This document shows positions 1 through 8,358 of a stretch of DNA of 55,660 nt, one piece after another (within the stretch, counting starts at the first letter, position 1; each line of letters starts with the position of its first letter). Source of the stretch: Nitrospirota bacterium (GTDB lineage Bacteria; Nitrospirota; Thermodesulfovibrionia; Thermodesulfovibrionales; UBA6898). The DNA is taken from the NCBI GenBank assembly GCA_021814475.1, contig JAKAIE010000008.1, positions 1-55,660 of the forward strand, read 5' to 3'. The notes under the pieces were generated by a model. That model ran no database searches. It was given only the letters and a program-made list of their open reading frames with translations, and was not told the origin of the DNA. The position numbers and the translations under genes are program-made.

Positions 1-153
1 CTGATCCTCGGCATCCTCGAGTCGTTCAGCATCTGGGTGATGCCGACCGCCTACAAGGATGTCATCTCGATATCGATTCTCCTCCTCATCCTCTTCGTAC
101 GACCGAGCGGGCTCTTCGGCAACCGCGAGGCCGCCAGACTGAAGGAGTTCTGA
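1..153 (+). CDS. livH: Branched-chain amino acid ABC transporter permease LivH, C-terminal end
   Basis: Only the last 50 codons are inside the window. They read as a final hydrophobic helix followed by a short basic tail (LFVRPSGLFGN near the end), which is how LivH-type inner-membrane permeases finish. The stop TGA overlaps the livM start in a TGATG junction, so the two are translationally coupled. LivH and LivM together form the membrane channel of a liv importer driven by LivG and LivF. The identification rests on the tail and on the gene order; the start and most of the gene lie upstream of the window. Confidence 0.8.
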   Translation: MILGILESFSIWVMPTAYKDVISISILLLILFVRPSGLFGNREAARLKEF

Positions 154-1262
154 TGCTCCGCCACAAGTATGCGCAGGTATTCATGCTGATCGCCGCAGTC
201 GTCGGGGTCGAGCGTCTCACCCGGTTTACCGATACGCATCAGTATCTGACACAACTGACGATGTCCGGATATTATTCTCTCGTGATCATCGGCCTCTGCC
301 TGCTGATCGGGTATGCGGGACAGATATCGATAGGCCATGCGGGCTTCTTTGCGATCGGTGGGTACACCTCTGCCTTTCTGACCACCTTCAACCTCATGCC
401 GTACAAGGACAAGGCTCTCGTTTCGTTCCTCTCGAAGGCCGGCATTGCCGTGAGCAGGGGGGACCTTTATGGCGGCCAGGTGCTCTGCATCCATCCCTGG
501 GCCGCGTGCATTGCCGCGATCCTCCTGACCGTGGCCGTCGCCTATGCCATAGGCGGGCCGGTCCTGAAGCTCAAGGGCCACTACCTAGCTATGGCGACCC
601 TCGGTTTCGGCACGATCGTCTACAAGATCGTCCTGGGCACCGAAATGCTCGGGGCGGCCGACGGCATCTCGGATGTGCCGGCCTTCACGCTCGTCCCCGG
701 CATCGAGGTCAGCGGGGGGCTCGAGACGCGCGTGATGGATTATTACATCGCCTGGGGACTGGTGATCCTGGGGATGGTGCTCCTTCTGAACCTTGTCCAT
801 TCACGTGTCGGCAGGGCCCTGCGCGCAATACACGGGGCCGAGGATGCTGCCAATGCGATGGGTGTCAATACAGGCAGGTACAAGCTGAACATGTTTGTTG
901 TCAGCGCGGTCTTCGCGGCGGTCGGGGGGGTGTTCCTCACCCACTACAACGGCGGCATCGGTCCGTCGGAGGCCTCGATCATCAAGTCCGTGCGGTATGT
1001 GGCGATCGTGGCGATCGGGGGCATGGCGAACCTCTGGGGCGCTCTTATTATGGGTCTCGGCCTGAACTTCCTCTCCCTCAGAGGCTTCTTCGGGTCCTAC
1101 GACGATGCGGTCTTCGGTGCGATCCTGATCATCATCATGCTCTTCACCCCTGAGGGTCTCCTGCGCAGGGACCTGTTCAGCGATATCAGGGCTCTATTAA
1201 GCAGGAGAGACGGCGCAGGTGAAGCCGGAAAATCCGGGAGTGGGGGGGAGGACCGGGCTTAA
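153..1262 (+). CDS. livM: Branched-chain amino acid ABC transporter permease LivM
   Basis: A 369-residue multi-helix inner-membrane permease. The family signature is visible near residue 50-75 (LIGYAGQISIGHAGFFAIGG), where LivM proteins have their conserved GQISLGHAAF-like stretch, and again in VFAAVGGVFLTHYNGGIGP and the ALIMGLGLNF helix. The C-terminus is a Gly/Ser-rich cytoplasmic tail. It overlaps livH (TGATG) and livG (TAATG). With LivH it should form the translocation pore for a periplasmic-binding-protein-delivered substrate. The substrate cannot be read from the permease; the downstream phenylacetate-CoA ligase makes an aromatic acid as plausible as a branched-chain amino acid. Confidence 0.93.
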   Translation: MLRHKYAQVFMLIAAVVGVERLTRFTDTHQYLTQLTMSGYYSLVIIGLCLLIGYAGQISIGHAGFFAIGGYTSAFLTTFNLMPYKDKALVSFLSKAGIAVSRGDLYGGQVLCIHPWAACIAAILLTVAVAYAIGGPVLKLKGHYLAMATLGFGTIVYKIVLGTEMLGAADGISDVPAFTLVPGIEVSGGLETRVMDYYIAWGLVILGMVLLLNLVHSRVGRALRAIHGAEDAANAMGVNTGRYKLNMFVVSAVFAAVGGVFLTHYNGGIGPSEASIIKSVRYVAIVAIGGMANLWGALIMGLGLNFLSLRGFFGSYDDAVFGAILIIIMLFTPEGLLRRDLFSDIRALLSRRDGAGEAGKSGSGGEDRA

Positions 1263-2032
1263 TGGCGATGCTCGAGGTGAAAGGTCTTCACAGGTCCTTC
1301 GGCGGACTCCACGCGGTCAATGACGTCAGTTTCTCTGTTGCCGAGGGGGCGATCAAGGCCCTGATAGGACCGAACGGTGCGGGCAAGACGACACTTTTCA
1401 ATCTCGTCTCCGGGGTGCTGGCGCCCGATACCGGGACGATCGTCTTCAACGGCGGACGGATCGATGGGCTGAAGCCGTTTCAGGTTGCGGCAAAGGGTAT
1501 GGCGCGCACCTTTCAGCATATTAGGCTCTTCCCGAAGATGACCGCGCTCGAAAACATCATGATCGGCAGGCATATCCACAGCAGGGCGGGCTTTCTCGCC
1601 GGCATGCTCAATCTGCCCCTGACATGGAAAGAAGAAAAGCATATCCGGCAGAAGGCCTTCGGGATCATGGAGTTCCTCGGCATTGCGGGGTTAGCCGGCA
1701 TCGATGCAACGAGTCTCGCCTACGGGCAGCAGCGTATCGTCGAACTCGGCCGCGCGCTCGCCTGCGAGCCGAAACTGCTGCTCCTCGATGAGCCCGCCGC
1801 AGGGTTGAACATGAGGGAAACCGCCGAGATGGCGGACCTCATCAGCAGGGTGAAGGGCCTCGGCATCACCGTGCTGATCGTGGAGCACGACATGTCCCTT
1901 GTGATGAACATATCCGATGAGATCATCGTCCTGAGCTACGGACAGAAGATCGCCGACGATAAGCCGCTCGCGATCCAGCAGAACAGGGAAGTGATCAGGA
2001 TCTACCTTGGAGAAGAAGATGCTCAGGATTAA
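1262..2032 (+). CDS. livG: Branched-chain amino acid ABC transporter ATP-binding protein LivG
   Basis: A 256-residue ABC ATPase. Visible motifs are Walker A (GPNGAGKTT, about residue 38), a family-typical ARTFQHIRLFPKMTALENIMIG stretch in two parts, the signature helix replaced by the LivG-typical SLAYGQQRIVELGRALA, Walker B (LLLLDEPAAGLN) and a switch His in VEHDM. The C-terminal ending with the basic/acidic IRIYLGE motif is typical of LivG and LivF. It starts at an ATG overlapping the livM stop; an in-frame ATG two codons later is possible. It pairs with LivF as the cytoplasmic energising subunits. Confidence 0.95.
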   Translation: MAMLEVKGLHRSFGGLHAVNDVSFSVAEGAIKALIGPNGAGKTTLFNLVSGVLAPDTGTIVFNGGRIDGLKPFQVAAKGMARTFQHIRLFPKMTALENIMIGRHIHSRAGFLAGMLNLPLTWKEEKHIRQKAFGIMEFLGIAGLAGIDATSLAYGQQRIVELGRALACEPKLLLLDEPAAGLNMRETAEMADLISRVKGLGITVLIVEHDMSLVMNISDEIIVLSYGQKIADDKPLAIQQNREVIRIYLGEEDAQD

Positions 2033-2756
2033 GAACCTGGATGCGGGTTACGGCAGGCTGAAGGTCCTGAGGCACGTGTCGATGCATGTCTCCCAGGGTG
2101 AGATCGTGACGATCATCGGGGCGAACGGGGCGGGCAAGACGACCCTCCTGCACGCGATCTGCGGTCTCCTGCGGAACCGTTCCGGGGAGATGCTCTTTGA
2201 CGGGGCGGACGTGCTCCGGCTCACCCCTGAAGGCATGGTCTTCAGTGGGTGCTCCCTCGTGCCTGAGGGGAGGCAGGTATTTTCGACGATGACGGTGAGG
2301 GAGAACCTCCTCCTCGGCGCCTATGTGCAGCACAGGAAGAACAGAAGGCATGACGACAGGGGAGACCTGGAAAAGATGTACGGCCTTTTCCCGAGACTCA
2401 GGGAGAGGGAGAGACAGCTCGCCGGGACCCTCTCGGGGGGCGAACAGCAGATGCTCGCGATCGCCCGGGCTCTGATGGCGCGACCCAGGCTGATCATGAT
2501 GGATGAACCCTCGATGGGCCTTGCGCCCCTGATCGTAAAGGACATCTTCTCGATCATCAGCAGGCTCAGGGCGGAAGGCAATACCGTGCTGCTGGTCGAG
2601 CAGAATGCGAAGGCGGCGCTGGCGATTGCGGACCGGGGTTATGTGCTGGAGACCGGAAGGATTATACTGGAAGAAAAGGCCGAGGACCTGCTCCTGAACA
2701 GGGATGTCCAGAGGGCGTATCTCGGCAGGGATGTCGATGCGGAGACAAAAATATAA
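2019..2756 (+). CDS. livF: Branched-chain amino acid ABC transporter ATP-binding protein LivF
   Basis: The second LivFG ATPase, 245 residues from ATG 2019. I prefer this start over an in-frame TTG at 2007 because GGAG at 2009-2012 is well placed as its ribosome-binding site. The gene overlaps the livG end by 14 bases. Motifs are Walker [10 protein letters not shown], signature [16 protein letters not shown], Walker [14 protein letters not shown] and the LivF-type ending QRAYLGRDV. Canonical length and gene order (livHMGF) make the call firm. Confidence 0.95.
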   Translation: MLRIKNLDAGYGRLKVLRHVSMHVSQGEIVTIIGANGAGKTTLLHAICGLLRNRSGEMLFDGADVLRLTPEGMVFSGCSLVPEGRQVFSTMTVRENLLLGAYVQHRKNRRHDDRGDLEKMYGLFPRLRERERQLAGTLSGGEQQMLAIARALMARPRLIMMDEPSMGLAPLIVKDIFSIISRLRAEGNTVLLVEQNAKAALAIADRGYVLETGRIILEEKAEDLLLNRDVQRAYLGRDVDAETKI

Positions 2757-2767
2757 CGGAGGTCGGC

Positions 2768-4066
2768 ATGTACTGGGAACCTGATATGGAATGCATGGAC
2801 AGGGAAGGGCTTCAGCAGCTCCAGATCGAGAGGCTGCAGGCGACGGTGGCGCGGGTCTATATGAACGTACCTTTTTATCGAAAAAAATTCGACGAACTCG
2901 GGATCGACCCGGATGACTTCCGTTCTCTCGATGACCTCAGGAGGCTCCCTTTTACGATCAAGAACGACCTCAGGGACAGCTACCCCTATGGTCTCTTTGC
3001 GGTGCCGCTGCGGGACGTCGTCAGGATCCATGCCTCCTCCGGGACGACGGGGCTTTCGACGGTTGTCGGGTACACGAAGAACGATATCAAGACCTGGTCG
3101 AACCTTGTGGCCCGGGTCCTGACAGCCGCAGGCGTCACAAAGGACGACGTGGTACAGATCGCCTTCGGCTACAGTCTCTTCACCGGCGGGTTCGGCCTGC
3201 ACTACGGCGCCGAGAGGATAGGGGCGTCGGTCATCCCGATTTCGAGCGGCAACACCGCCCGCCAGATAAAGATCATGCAGGACTTCAGGACGACCGCCCT
3301 CGTCTGCACGCCGAGCTACGCGATGCTGATCGCCGATACGATACAGGAGATGGGGATAGACCGCAATTCACTCTCTCTCAAATACGGCCTCTTCGGGGCA
3401 GAGCCCTGGTCAGAGAGGATGCGTCAGGAGATTCAGGACAAACTGAAGATCGTAGCCACGGATAACTATGGGCTCAGCGAGGTGATGGGGCCGGGCGTTG
3501 CCGGCGAGTGCCTCCAGCGCAACGGGCTCCATATCAACGAGGACCATTTCCTGGTCGAGATCGTGAACCCCGACACTCTGCAGCCCGTGGCCCCCGGCGA
3601 GGTAGGCGAACTGGTGATCACGACCCTCACGAAGGAGGCCTTCCCCGTGATCAGGTTCAGGACCCGGGACCTGACGAGACTGATGCCGGAGCCCTGCCCC
3701 TGCGGCAGAAAGACGATGAGGATGCAGAGGGTGATGGGCAGGACGGACGACATGCTGATCATCAAGGGCGTCAATGTCTTCCCTTCGCAGATCGAGACTG
3801 TCCTCTTCAGCTTCGAGGGCACGGAGCCGCACTACCAGATCATCGTGGACCGCAAGGGCGCGATGGACGATGTGACCGTCCAGGTCGAGGTCTCGGAGTC
3901 GATCTTCTTCGACGAGATGAAGCAGCAGAACGAACTGATTAAAAGGATCAAGAGCAAACTCGCCTCTGAACTCGGCATCGGCGTCGAGGTGAAGCTGGTC
4001 GAAAAGAAGACCCTTGAGAGGTCCGAAGGCAAGGCCAGGAGGGTGATAGATTTAAGGAAGATTTAG
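2768..4066 (+). CDS. paaK: Phenylacetate-CoA ligase family protein (AMP-forming)
   Basis: A 432-residue member of the ANL adenylate-forming superfamily. The P-loop-like [15 protein letters not shown] (about residue 90), the [15 protein letters not shown] core and the C-terminal [20 protein letters not shown] hinge are those of PaaK-type ligases, which make aryl-acetyl-CoA from the acid, ATP and CoA. GGAGG directly precedes the ATG at 2768. It lies 11 bp after livF, so it is co-transcribed with the importer. That pairing suggests import and CoA activation of an aromatic or branched carboxylic acid. A CPCG-x-K motif in the C-terminal half is usual in the family. The exact acid is not determinable here. 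Confidence 0.9.
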   Translation: MYWEPDMECMDREGLQQLQIERLQATVARVYMNVPFYRKKFDELGIDPDDFRSLDDLRRLPFTIKNDLRDSYPYGLFAVPLRDVVRIHASSGTTGLSTVVGYTKNDIKTWSNLVARVLTAAGVTKDDVVQIAFGYSLFTGGFGLHYGAERIGASVIPISSGNTARQIKIMQDFRTTALVCTPSYAMLIADTIQEMGIDRNSLSLKYGLFGAEPWSERMRQEIQDKLKIVATDNYGLSEVMGPGVAGECLQRNGLHINEDHFLVEIVNPDTLQPVAPGEVGELVITTLTKEAFPVIRFRTRDLTRLMPEPCPCGRKTMRMQRVMGRTDDMLIIKGVNVFPSQIETVLFSFEGTEPHYQIIVDRKGAMDDVTVQVEVSESIFFDEMKQQNELIKRIKSKLASELGIGVEVKLVEKKTLERSEGKARRVIDLRKI

Positions 4067-4234
4067 GGAGGGCATCAGGAGGTTCTCTAAGGACCTGGTC
4101 CTCTGTGGCTTTCTGAGCGGCAGGTTGCTCAACTAAGTCGAGATGAGGTCAGAGGTCCCCAGACTCGACGGCGGGTGCAAGGCCGACACGGGCAGCGCGG
4201 CGATGGAGCGGGGAATGCGGCTGCTCCAGGACGG

Positions 4235-4990
4235 TTACAGCCGTGCCTTCTCCGGCGGGTAGTCGGCGACTTCTCTCCTGAGCCTGTCGTATAATTCGGG
4301 AAGCCACGCGGGGTCGGTCTGCCGGAAATGATAGTTCCTGTCCCGACGGATGTCGCGCGGCAGGATGATCACCTTTGCATTTTCCATTCCCACCCGTGAC
4401 ATCAGGGTAAACAACTCCTCTATCGCCGTATCCCCGATAGCGATGCACCCGTCAGATTTTGCGCGGCCGTGGATGTAGATGTCTCCACCCGGATTCGCGC
4501 GCCTGTCCTGTCTCGCCTTCTCAAGGTCAAAGCTGTTCGGATAATCGACCTTCATCGAGAGGTGATACCTGCTGTTCGGATTCAGACAGATGATCCGGTA
4601 GATGCCCTCGGGGACCTGGCGGTCGCCCCTTTTCCTCTTCGGGCCTGCGTCGCCGCTGGCCGCGAGGATCTCATAGGTATGCACATACACCCACCTGCCG
4701 TTCTGGCGGGTCCATAGTTCGAGTTCCATTTCCTCCTTCAAGCCAATCAGGGTGAGAGAGGAAGGGGGATACTCGGTGCCTGCCTTGTCAAAAAACGCCT
4801 TCAGCCGGCCTTCCGCCTTCGGCCCGATATTCCTGAGAACATCGGTGACCGTTCTGTGGCTGCTGCCGGCGGAAGCCACAGGAGTGTTTCCGGGCAGGAG
4901 GGCCAGGAATATGAGGAATACTATGAGACAATACTGCTTCACCGCTTTTTGCACCGTCCTTTTTACTCTACCTTTTTTTATAATTATCAT
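4235..4990 (-). CDS. L,D-transpeptidase (YafK/DpaA-like), exported
   Basis: About 251 residues with an N-terminal hydrophobic signal segment (CLIVFLIFLALLPG) followed by a YkuD-type catalytic domain. The catalytic signature HGRAKSDGCIAIGD (His ... Ser-x-Gly-Cys) is intact. The spacing and the charged flanks resemble the YafK subgroup, some of which cleave or form L,D links in peptidoglycan or Braun-type anchors. The start is uncertain: ATG 4990 has no good ribosome-binding site, and an upstream ATG (5029) and downstream GTGs are alternatives. It is transcribed divergently from a second L,D-transpeptidase at 5076. Confidence 0.8.
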   Translation of the reverse strand: MIIIKKGRVKRTVQKAVKQYCLIVFLIFLALLPGNTPVASAGSSHRTVTDVLRNIGPKAEGRLKAFFDKAGTEYPPSSLTLIGLKEEMELELWTRQNGRWVYVHTYEILAASGDAGPKRKRGDRQVPEGIYRIICLNPNSRYHLSMKVDYPNSFDLEKARQDRRANPGGDIYIHGRAKSDGCIAIGDTAIEELFTLMSRVGMENAKVIILPRDIRRDRNYHFRQTDPAWLPELYDRLRREVADYPPEKARL

Positions 4991-5075
4991 GCAATGGCAG
5001 TACAAATTATCGGGACGATGCTGTATCATCGTATGTACGGTTTCGCGGAGCTGTTATTATATAAGGAGTGTGATT

Positions 5076-5975
5076 ATGAAGGTTCAGGCAAAGAGCATAC
5101 TGCTGTTTATCGTCGCGGCGCTGATCACGACAGGGGTTTCGATACCCGCCCGTGGGGCGGAATATTCCTTCGGTGCGCGTAGGACTGTGATCGGCTGCGT
5201 GAAGACTTACCAGGTGAAGCCCGGAGAGTCCCTCATCGAGATCGCGCGAAAATTCGACCTGGGCTATGCTGAAATCATGGCGGCCAACCCCCACACCGAC
5301 CCCTTTGTCCCCGAGGAAAATGAAAAGGTGACGATCCCTTCCGCCTGGATCGTCCCCGATGCCGTCAGCAGCGGCATTATCATCAACCTCTCCGAATTCC
5401 GGCTCTATTACCTCCCGGAAGGTAAAGGATCCCGCAGCGTGCTCACCTTCCCGATCGGTATCGGAAGCCAGGGGCATAACACACCCCTTGGAGAATACAG
5501 CGTGATCGAGAAGATCGTCCACCCTGCCTGGCATGTCCCGGCATCGATACGAAAGGAAAAGCCGGAACTTCCGGCCGTCGTTCCTGCGGGGCCCAATAAT
5601 CCTCTGGGGTCCCACGCCCTCAGGCTCTCCCTTGGTGATGTCCTGATCCACGGCACGAACAGGCCCTGGGCTGTCGGCAGGGATGACAGCCATGGCTGCA
5701 TACGCCTTTATCCGGAGGATATTCCTGTGCTCTTCCGGCTCGTGAGCAGGGGAGCGAAGGTGACGATCGTCCGTCAGCCGGTCAAGGTCGGTGTCGTGGG
5801 CAACAGGGTGTTTGTCGAGGTGCACTCCGACGCATCGACGGATCGGGCCTGGCTGTTGAATGAAGCGGTGGCTCAGTTGCGAAAGAAAGGTCTTCTCGGC
5901 CGGGTGAGCACGGAAAAGCTCTCCAGGGCTGTCGAGAGTGAAGGGGGCTTTCCTTCGGATGTTACTGAGGGATGA
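5076..5975 (+). CDS. LysM-domain L,D-transpeptidase (ErfK/YbiS-like)
   Basis: A 299-residue secreted enzyme. Residues 1-28 form a signal peptide ending near ARG-A. A LysM peptidoglycan-binding motif follows (TYQVKPGESLIEIARKF, about residues 47-92), then a YkuD domain with the catalytic LIHGTNRPWAVGRDDSHGCIR split by a short loop (His ... Ser-His-Gly-Cys-Ile-Arg). This order and length match ErfK/YbiS/YcfS enzymes, which make 3-3 crosslinks or attach murein lipoprotein in the periplasm. AAGGAG at 5063-5068 fixes the ATG at 5076; the reading frame is open upstream but unlikely to be translated. The next gene, convergent, is a Lpp-like lipoprotein, a possible substrate (inference). Confidence 0.92.
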   Translation: MKVQAKSILLFIVAALITTGVSIPARGAEYSFGARRTVIGCVKTYQVKPGESLIEIARKFDLGYAEIMAANPHTDPFVPEENEKVTIPSAWIVPDAVSSGIIINLSEFRLYYLPEGKGSRSVLTFPIGIGSQGHNTPLGEYSVIEKIVHPAWHVPASIRKEKPELPAVVPAGPNNPLGSHALRLSLGDVLIHGTNRPWAVGRDDSHGCIRLYPEDIPVLFRLVSRGAKVTIVRQPVKVGVVGNRVFVEVHSDASTDRAWLLNEAVAQLRKKGLLGRVSTEKLSRAVESEGGFPSDVTEG

Positions 5976-6011
5976 GCGGCTGCTCGCAGTGAATTGCGAT
6001 GCCGCTCATCC
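5970..6011. terminator. Strong inverted repeat between convergent genes
   Basis: GATGAGCGGC (5971-5980) is perfectly repeated in inverse at 6001-6010, with one more G-C pair outside and a nested CGCA/TGCG pair in the 20-base loop. It sits across the stop of the LysM transpeptidase and just before the end of the convergent lipoprotein gene. A T-run occurs only 13 bases beyond on the plus strand, so it is a probable bidirectional terminator rather than a textbook one. Confidence 0.5.
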
Positions 6012-6019
6012 ACAGGATG

Positions 6020-6376
6020 TTACTTTTTCTGCTCCAGTTCAAAGGCCTTTTTGGCCCTCTGGGCAGCTGCCTCTGCGCGCTTTGCGGCTTCTTCAGCCCG
6101 CTGCGCTGCATTGTCCGCCTTGCCGCAACAGTCCTTTGAGGTCTTCATCGCCTCTTCAGCCAGTGTCTTGGCCTCCTTTGCCGCCTCAAGAGCCCCGGCT
6201 TCCGATCCCTTCTTCTCGAGGTCAGAGACCTTCGATTCGAGGGCCGCAACCCTGGTTTCAAGCCTGCTTATCCTGTCATTGATAGGATCGGTCTGCTGCT
6301 TTACGTACTCCTTCGTTGCGCATCCGAAGGAGAATGCGAGCAGGATCGTTAATCCCAAAAGCAGAATCTTCTTCAT
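6020..6376 (-). CDS. Small alanine-rich coiled-coil lipoprotein (Lpp-like)
   Basis: A 118-residue protein with a type II signal sequence ending in the lipobox FSFGCA, so Cys19 should be lipidated. The rest is a heptad-patterned coiled coil (DRISRLETRVAALESKVSDL) followed by an Ala/Glu/Lys-rich helix and a KK C-terminus, as in murein lipoprotein (Lpp), whose C-terminal Lys is linked to peptidoglycan. A Cys-Cys pair (KDCCGK) in the middle is unusual. The strong GAGGAGGTGAG ribosome-binding site and a consensus -10 suggest high expression. Two L,D-transpeptidases lie next to it. Outer-membrane tethering is inferred, not shown. Confidence 0.75.
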   Translation of the reverse strand: MKKILLLGLTILLAFSFGCATKEYVKQQTDPINDRISRLETRVAALESKVSDLEKKGSEAGALEAAKEAKTLAEEAMKTSKDCCGKADNAAQRAEEAAKRAEAAAQRAKKAFELEQKK

Positions 6377-6449
6377 TTTCTCACCTCCTCCCCATTAACA
6401 GATCAATGGGTCCGAAACAGAAACCATTGTCATAAGACTGAATGCACTA

Positions 6450-6477
6450 ATTATAGCTCAACTTCAAATTTATTCAA
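6450..6477 (-). promoter_or_regulatory. Sigma-70-type promoter for the lipoprotein gene
   Basis: On the minus strand: -35 TTGAAT (6477-6472), 16-bp spacer, perfect -10 TATAAT (6455-6450). It is about 70 bp upstream of the lipoprotein start, leaving an untranslated leader of roughly 65 bases that ends in the strong ribosome-binding site. Confidence 0.65.
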
Positions 6478-6727
6478 ATAAGGTGAATGAATTTATTTTT
6501 GTAAGTCATTGCGCAGCGCATGTAGTCATTGCCTGACAGGTAGCCCTGATGACAGGTTGGATCGTAGGGAAAATCTTACCGGAATGAAGGAAAAAGACTT
6601 ATTTATTTTTTAGTTCTTCACGCATTAATCTAGTCAATGATATTGTGTATGAGCGCAGAAATACACGGTCGGACATCGGAGATATCCGCCCCGGGTATCT
6701 TCGAAACGCGGATTGCGGAGGGTCCGG
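6478..6727. other. Intergenic region between divergent lipoprotein and hemerythrin genes
   Basis: Together with 6377-6477 this is the only gap above 300 bp. It is AT-rich compared with its surroundings (for example 6478-6500 and 6590-6650), as expected of a divergent promoter region. I found no convincing open frame, tRNA or long hairpin; two near-identical GTCATTGC words occur at 6505 and 6525. A hemerythrin promoter probably lies around 6620-6660, but I could not fix its elements. Confidence 0.4.
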
Positions 6728-7174
6728 ATGAGAATTCAGTGGACCATTGATTTTTCGGTTTATGACGAGGAGATCGACAGCCAGCACAGGGACCTGTTCA
6801 TCATCATAAACAAACTGGATGTGGCCATGAGGCAGGGCAAGGCAGGGCAGGAGATACTGAGGGTGATGGATTTTCTCGACCAGTACGCCGCGGGGCATTT
6901 TCGCGTGGAAGAGCAGCAGATGGCGGAGCATGCCTTTCCCGGCCTTGAGTCCCATCGGGAAAGGCACGCCTGGTTCAGAAGGCAATTATCGGAGATCAGG
7001 AAGAAATTGCAGTCTGACGGTCCGACGCCCGATCTGATCATCCTGGCAGATCATCTGCTGATTACGTGGTTTTCGAATCACATCCGGACGTTCGACCGTA
7101 TGCTCGGAAACTTCCTGTCTGAAAGGCGTCAGGCTGCCTCAGGCAGGGAAGTCACAGTGCCGGATATCGGATAG
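6728..7174 (+). CDS. Bacteriohemerythrin
   Basis: 148 residues; start ATG 6728 chosen because GGAGGG (6717-6722) precedes it. The diiron-site ligands of the hemerythrin fold are recognisable in order: IDSQHRDLF (His), GHFRVEEQQM (His and Glu), ESHRERHAWF (two His) and the C-terminal WFSNHIRTFDRML (His and Asp). Such proteins bind O2 reversibly at a non-heme diiron centre and serve O2 storage, delivery or sensing. It is a stand-alone cytoplasmic domain with no fused signalling module. It is flanked by convergent genes, so it is probably monocistronic. Confidence 0.9.
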   Translation: MRIQWTIDFSVYDEEIDSQHRDLFIIINKLDVAMRQGKAGQEILRVMDFLDQYAAGHFRVEEQQMAEHAFPGLESHRERHAWFRRQLSEIRKKLQSDGPTPDLIILADHLLITWFSNHIRTFDRMLGNFLSERRQAASGREVTVPDIG

Positions 7175-7206
7175 TCGCCGCGTCATGAAAGCGGACGCAG
7201 CCCATC

Positions 7207-8346
7207 TTACGTCAGTTTCGGCGGGTTTCTCCTCAGGGCGGAAACCGCTCCCGCAATCAGGTCTGCAGCTGTAACCATATCGGCGTCAGTGTCGTCCTTG
7301 CCGACGCTGAGCCTGACCGTCGACAAGGCCTCCTCATCCGTCAGGCCCATATGCTTCAGAACGCCCGAGGGGCTGGCGAGACCCGCGTGACAGGCCGAAC
7401 CTGCGGAAAAAGCCACCTCGTCCTTCAGGGATTCGACCAGGTGATGGCCATGGATACCCGGTATCCTGAGACTGAGGGTATTGGACAGCCGGGGAGAAGC
7501 TTCCCCGTTGATGGAGGCGTCGGGCAGCCGGGATTGAAGCGAGTGATACAGAAGATCTCTCAGGTGGCGTGTCCGGGTGATCCGCCGCTGCATATCGCGG
7601 ACGGCGATCTCGCAGGCCTTTCCGAGGCCGGCGATACCGCCGGTATTTTCGGTGCCTGGCCTCATCCCCAGTTCCTGCCCCGCGCCGAAGAGGATTGGGT
7701 TCACGGGCGTGCCGGACCTGATGAAAAGCGCCCCTATCCCCTTGGGACCGTAGAATTTATGCGAGACGATCGTGGCCATGTCCACATCCCTGCCGACGGT
7801 AAAGCTCGTCTTGCCTGCCGACTGCGCGGCATCAGTATGGAAGAGAATGCCCCGTCCCCTTGACAGGGCCGCGATATCGTCGATCGGCTGAAGCACCCCT
7901 GTCTCGTTGTTTGAATGCATCACTGATATCAGGAAGGTATCGTCCCTGAGGGCGCGGACGATACCCTCGGGGTCCACAACTCCGCCTGGACCGGCCGGCG
8001 CCTGACTCACCCGGAACCCCCGCATTTCGAGGTGCCGGCAGACATTGACCACAGAGGGATGTTCTATCGCCGAAATAATGATATGGCCGCTGCCCTTTGC
8101 AGCCGCAGCGCCTGCGAGGGCGAGGTTGTTCGATTCCGTGCCGCCGGAGGTGAAAAAGATCTCTTCGGGCCTGCAGCCGATCAGGTCGGCCACGGACCTC
8201 CGGTGGCGGTCGATCGCCTCCTTCACCTTTCTGCCGGGAAGGTGAACGCTGGAGGGGTTGCCCGTCTCCCGTTTCAGGGATGCATGAATCGCGTCGCAGA
8301 CCTCAGGGTCAACCGCGGTCGTTGCATTGTTGTCGAGATAGATCAT
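7207..8346 (-). CDS. Cysteine desulfurase (NifS/IscS family)
   Basis: 379 residues, a class V aminotransferase-fold PLP enzyme that releases sulfur from cysteine as an enzyme persulfide. Seen: N-terminal YLDNNATT, SGGTESNNLAL, the HTDAAQ Asp pocket, the PLP Lys in VSHKFYGPKG, RPGTENTGG, and the mobile catalytic Cys in SAGSACHAG. The short active-site loop is NifS/IscS-like rather than SufS-like. It is the last gene of the lpt-rpoN-hpf-rapZ cluster, 12 bp after rapZ, with no IscU or IscR beside it, so the client pathway (Fe-S, thiolated tRNA) is not evident. Confidence 0.93.
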   Translation of the reverse strand: MIYLDNNATTAVDPEVCDAIHASLKRETGNPSSVHLPGRKVKEAIDRHRRSVADLIGCRPEEIFFTSGGTESNNLALAGAAAAKGSGHIIISAIEHPSVVNVCRHLEMRGFRVSQAPAGPGGVVDPEGIVRALRDDTFLISVMHSNNETGVLQPIDDIAALSRGRGILFHTDAAQSAGKTSFTVGRDVDMATIVSHKFYGPKGIGALFIRSGTPVNPILFGAGQELGMRPGTENTGGIAGLGKACEIAVRDMQRRITRTRHLRDLLYHSLQSRLPDASINGEASPRLSNTLSLRIPGIHGHHLVESLKDEVAFSAGSACHAGLASPSGVLKHMGLTDEEALSTVRLSVGKDDTDADMVTAADLIAGAVSALRRNPPKLT

Positions 8347-8358
8347 GGCAGGGTCCTC

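Noticed and set aside
4067-4234. Small palindrome GGACC-T-GGTCC after paaK as a terminator
   Set aside because: The stem is only five pairs and no T-run follows.
4752-5075. A 108-codon N-terminal extension of the LysM transpeptidase
   Set aside because: It overlaps the divergent transpeptidase gene, has no family similarity, and would bury the signal peptide; AAGGAG marks ATG 5076 as the start.
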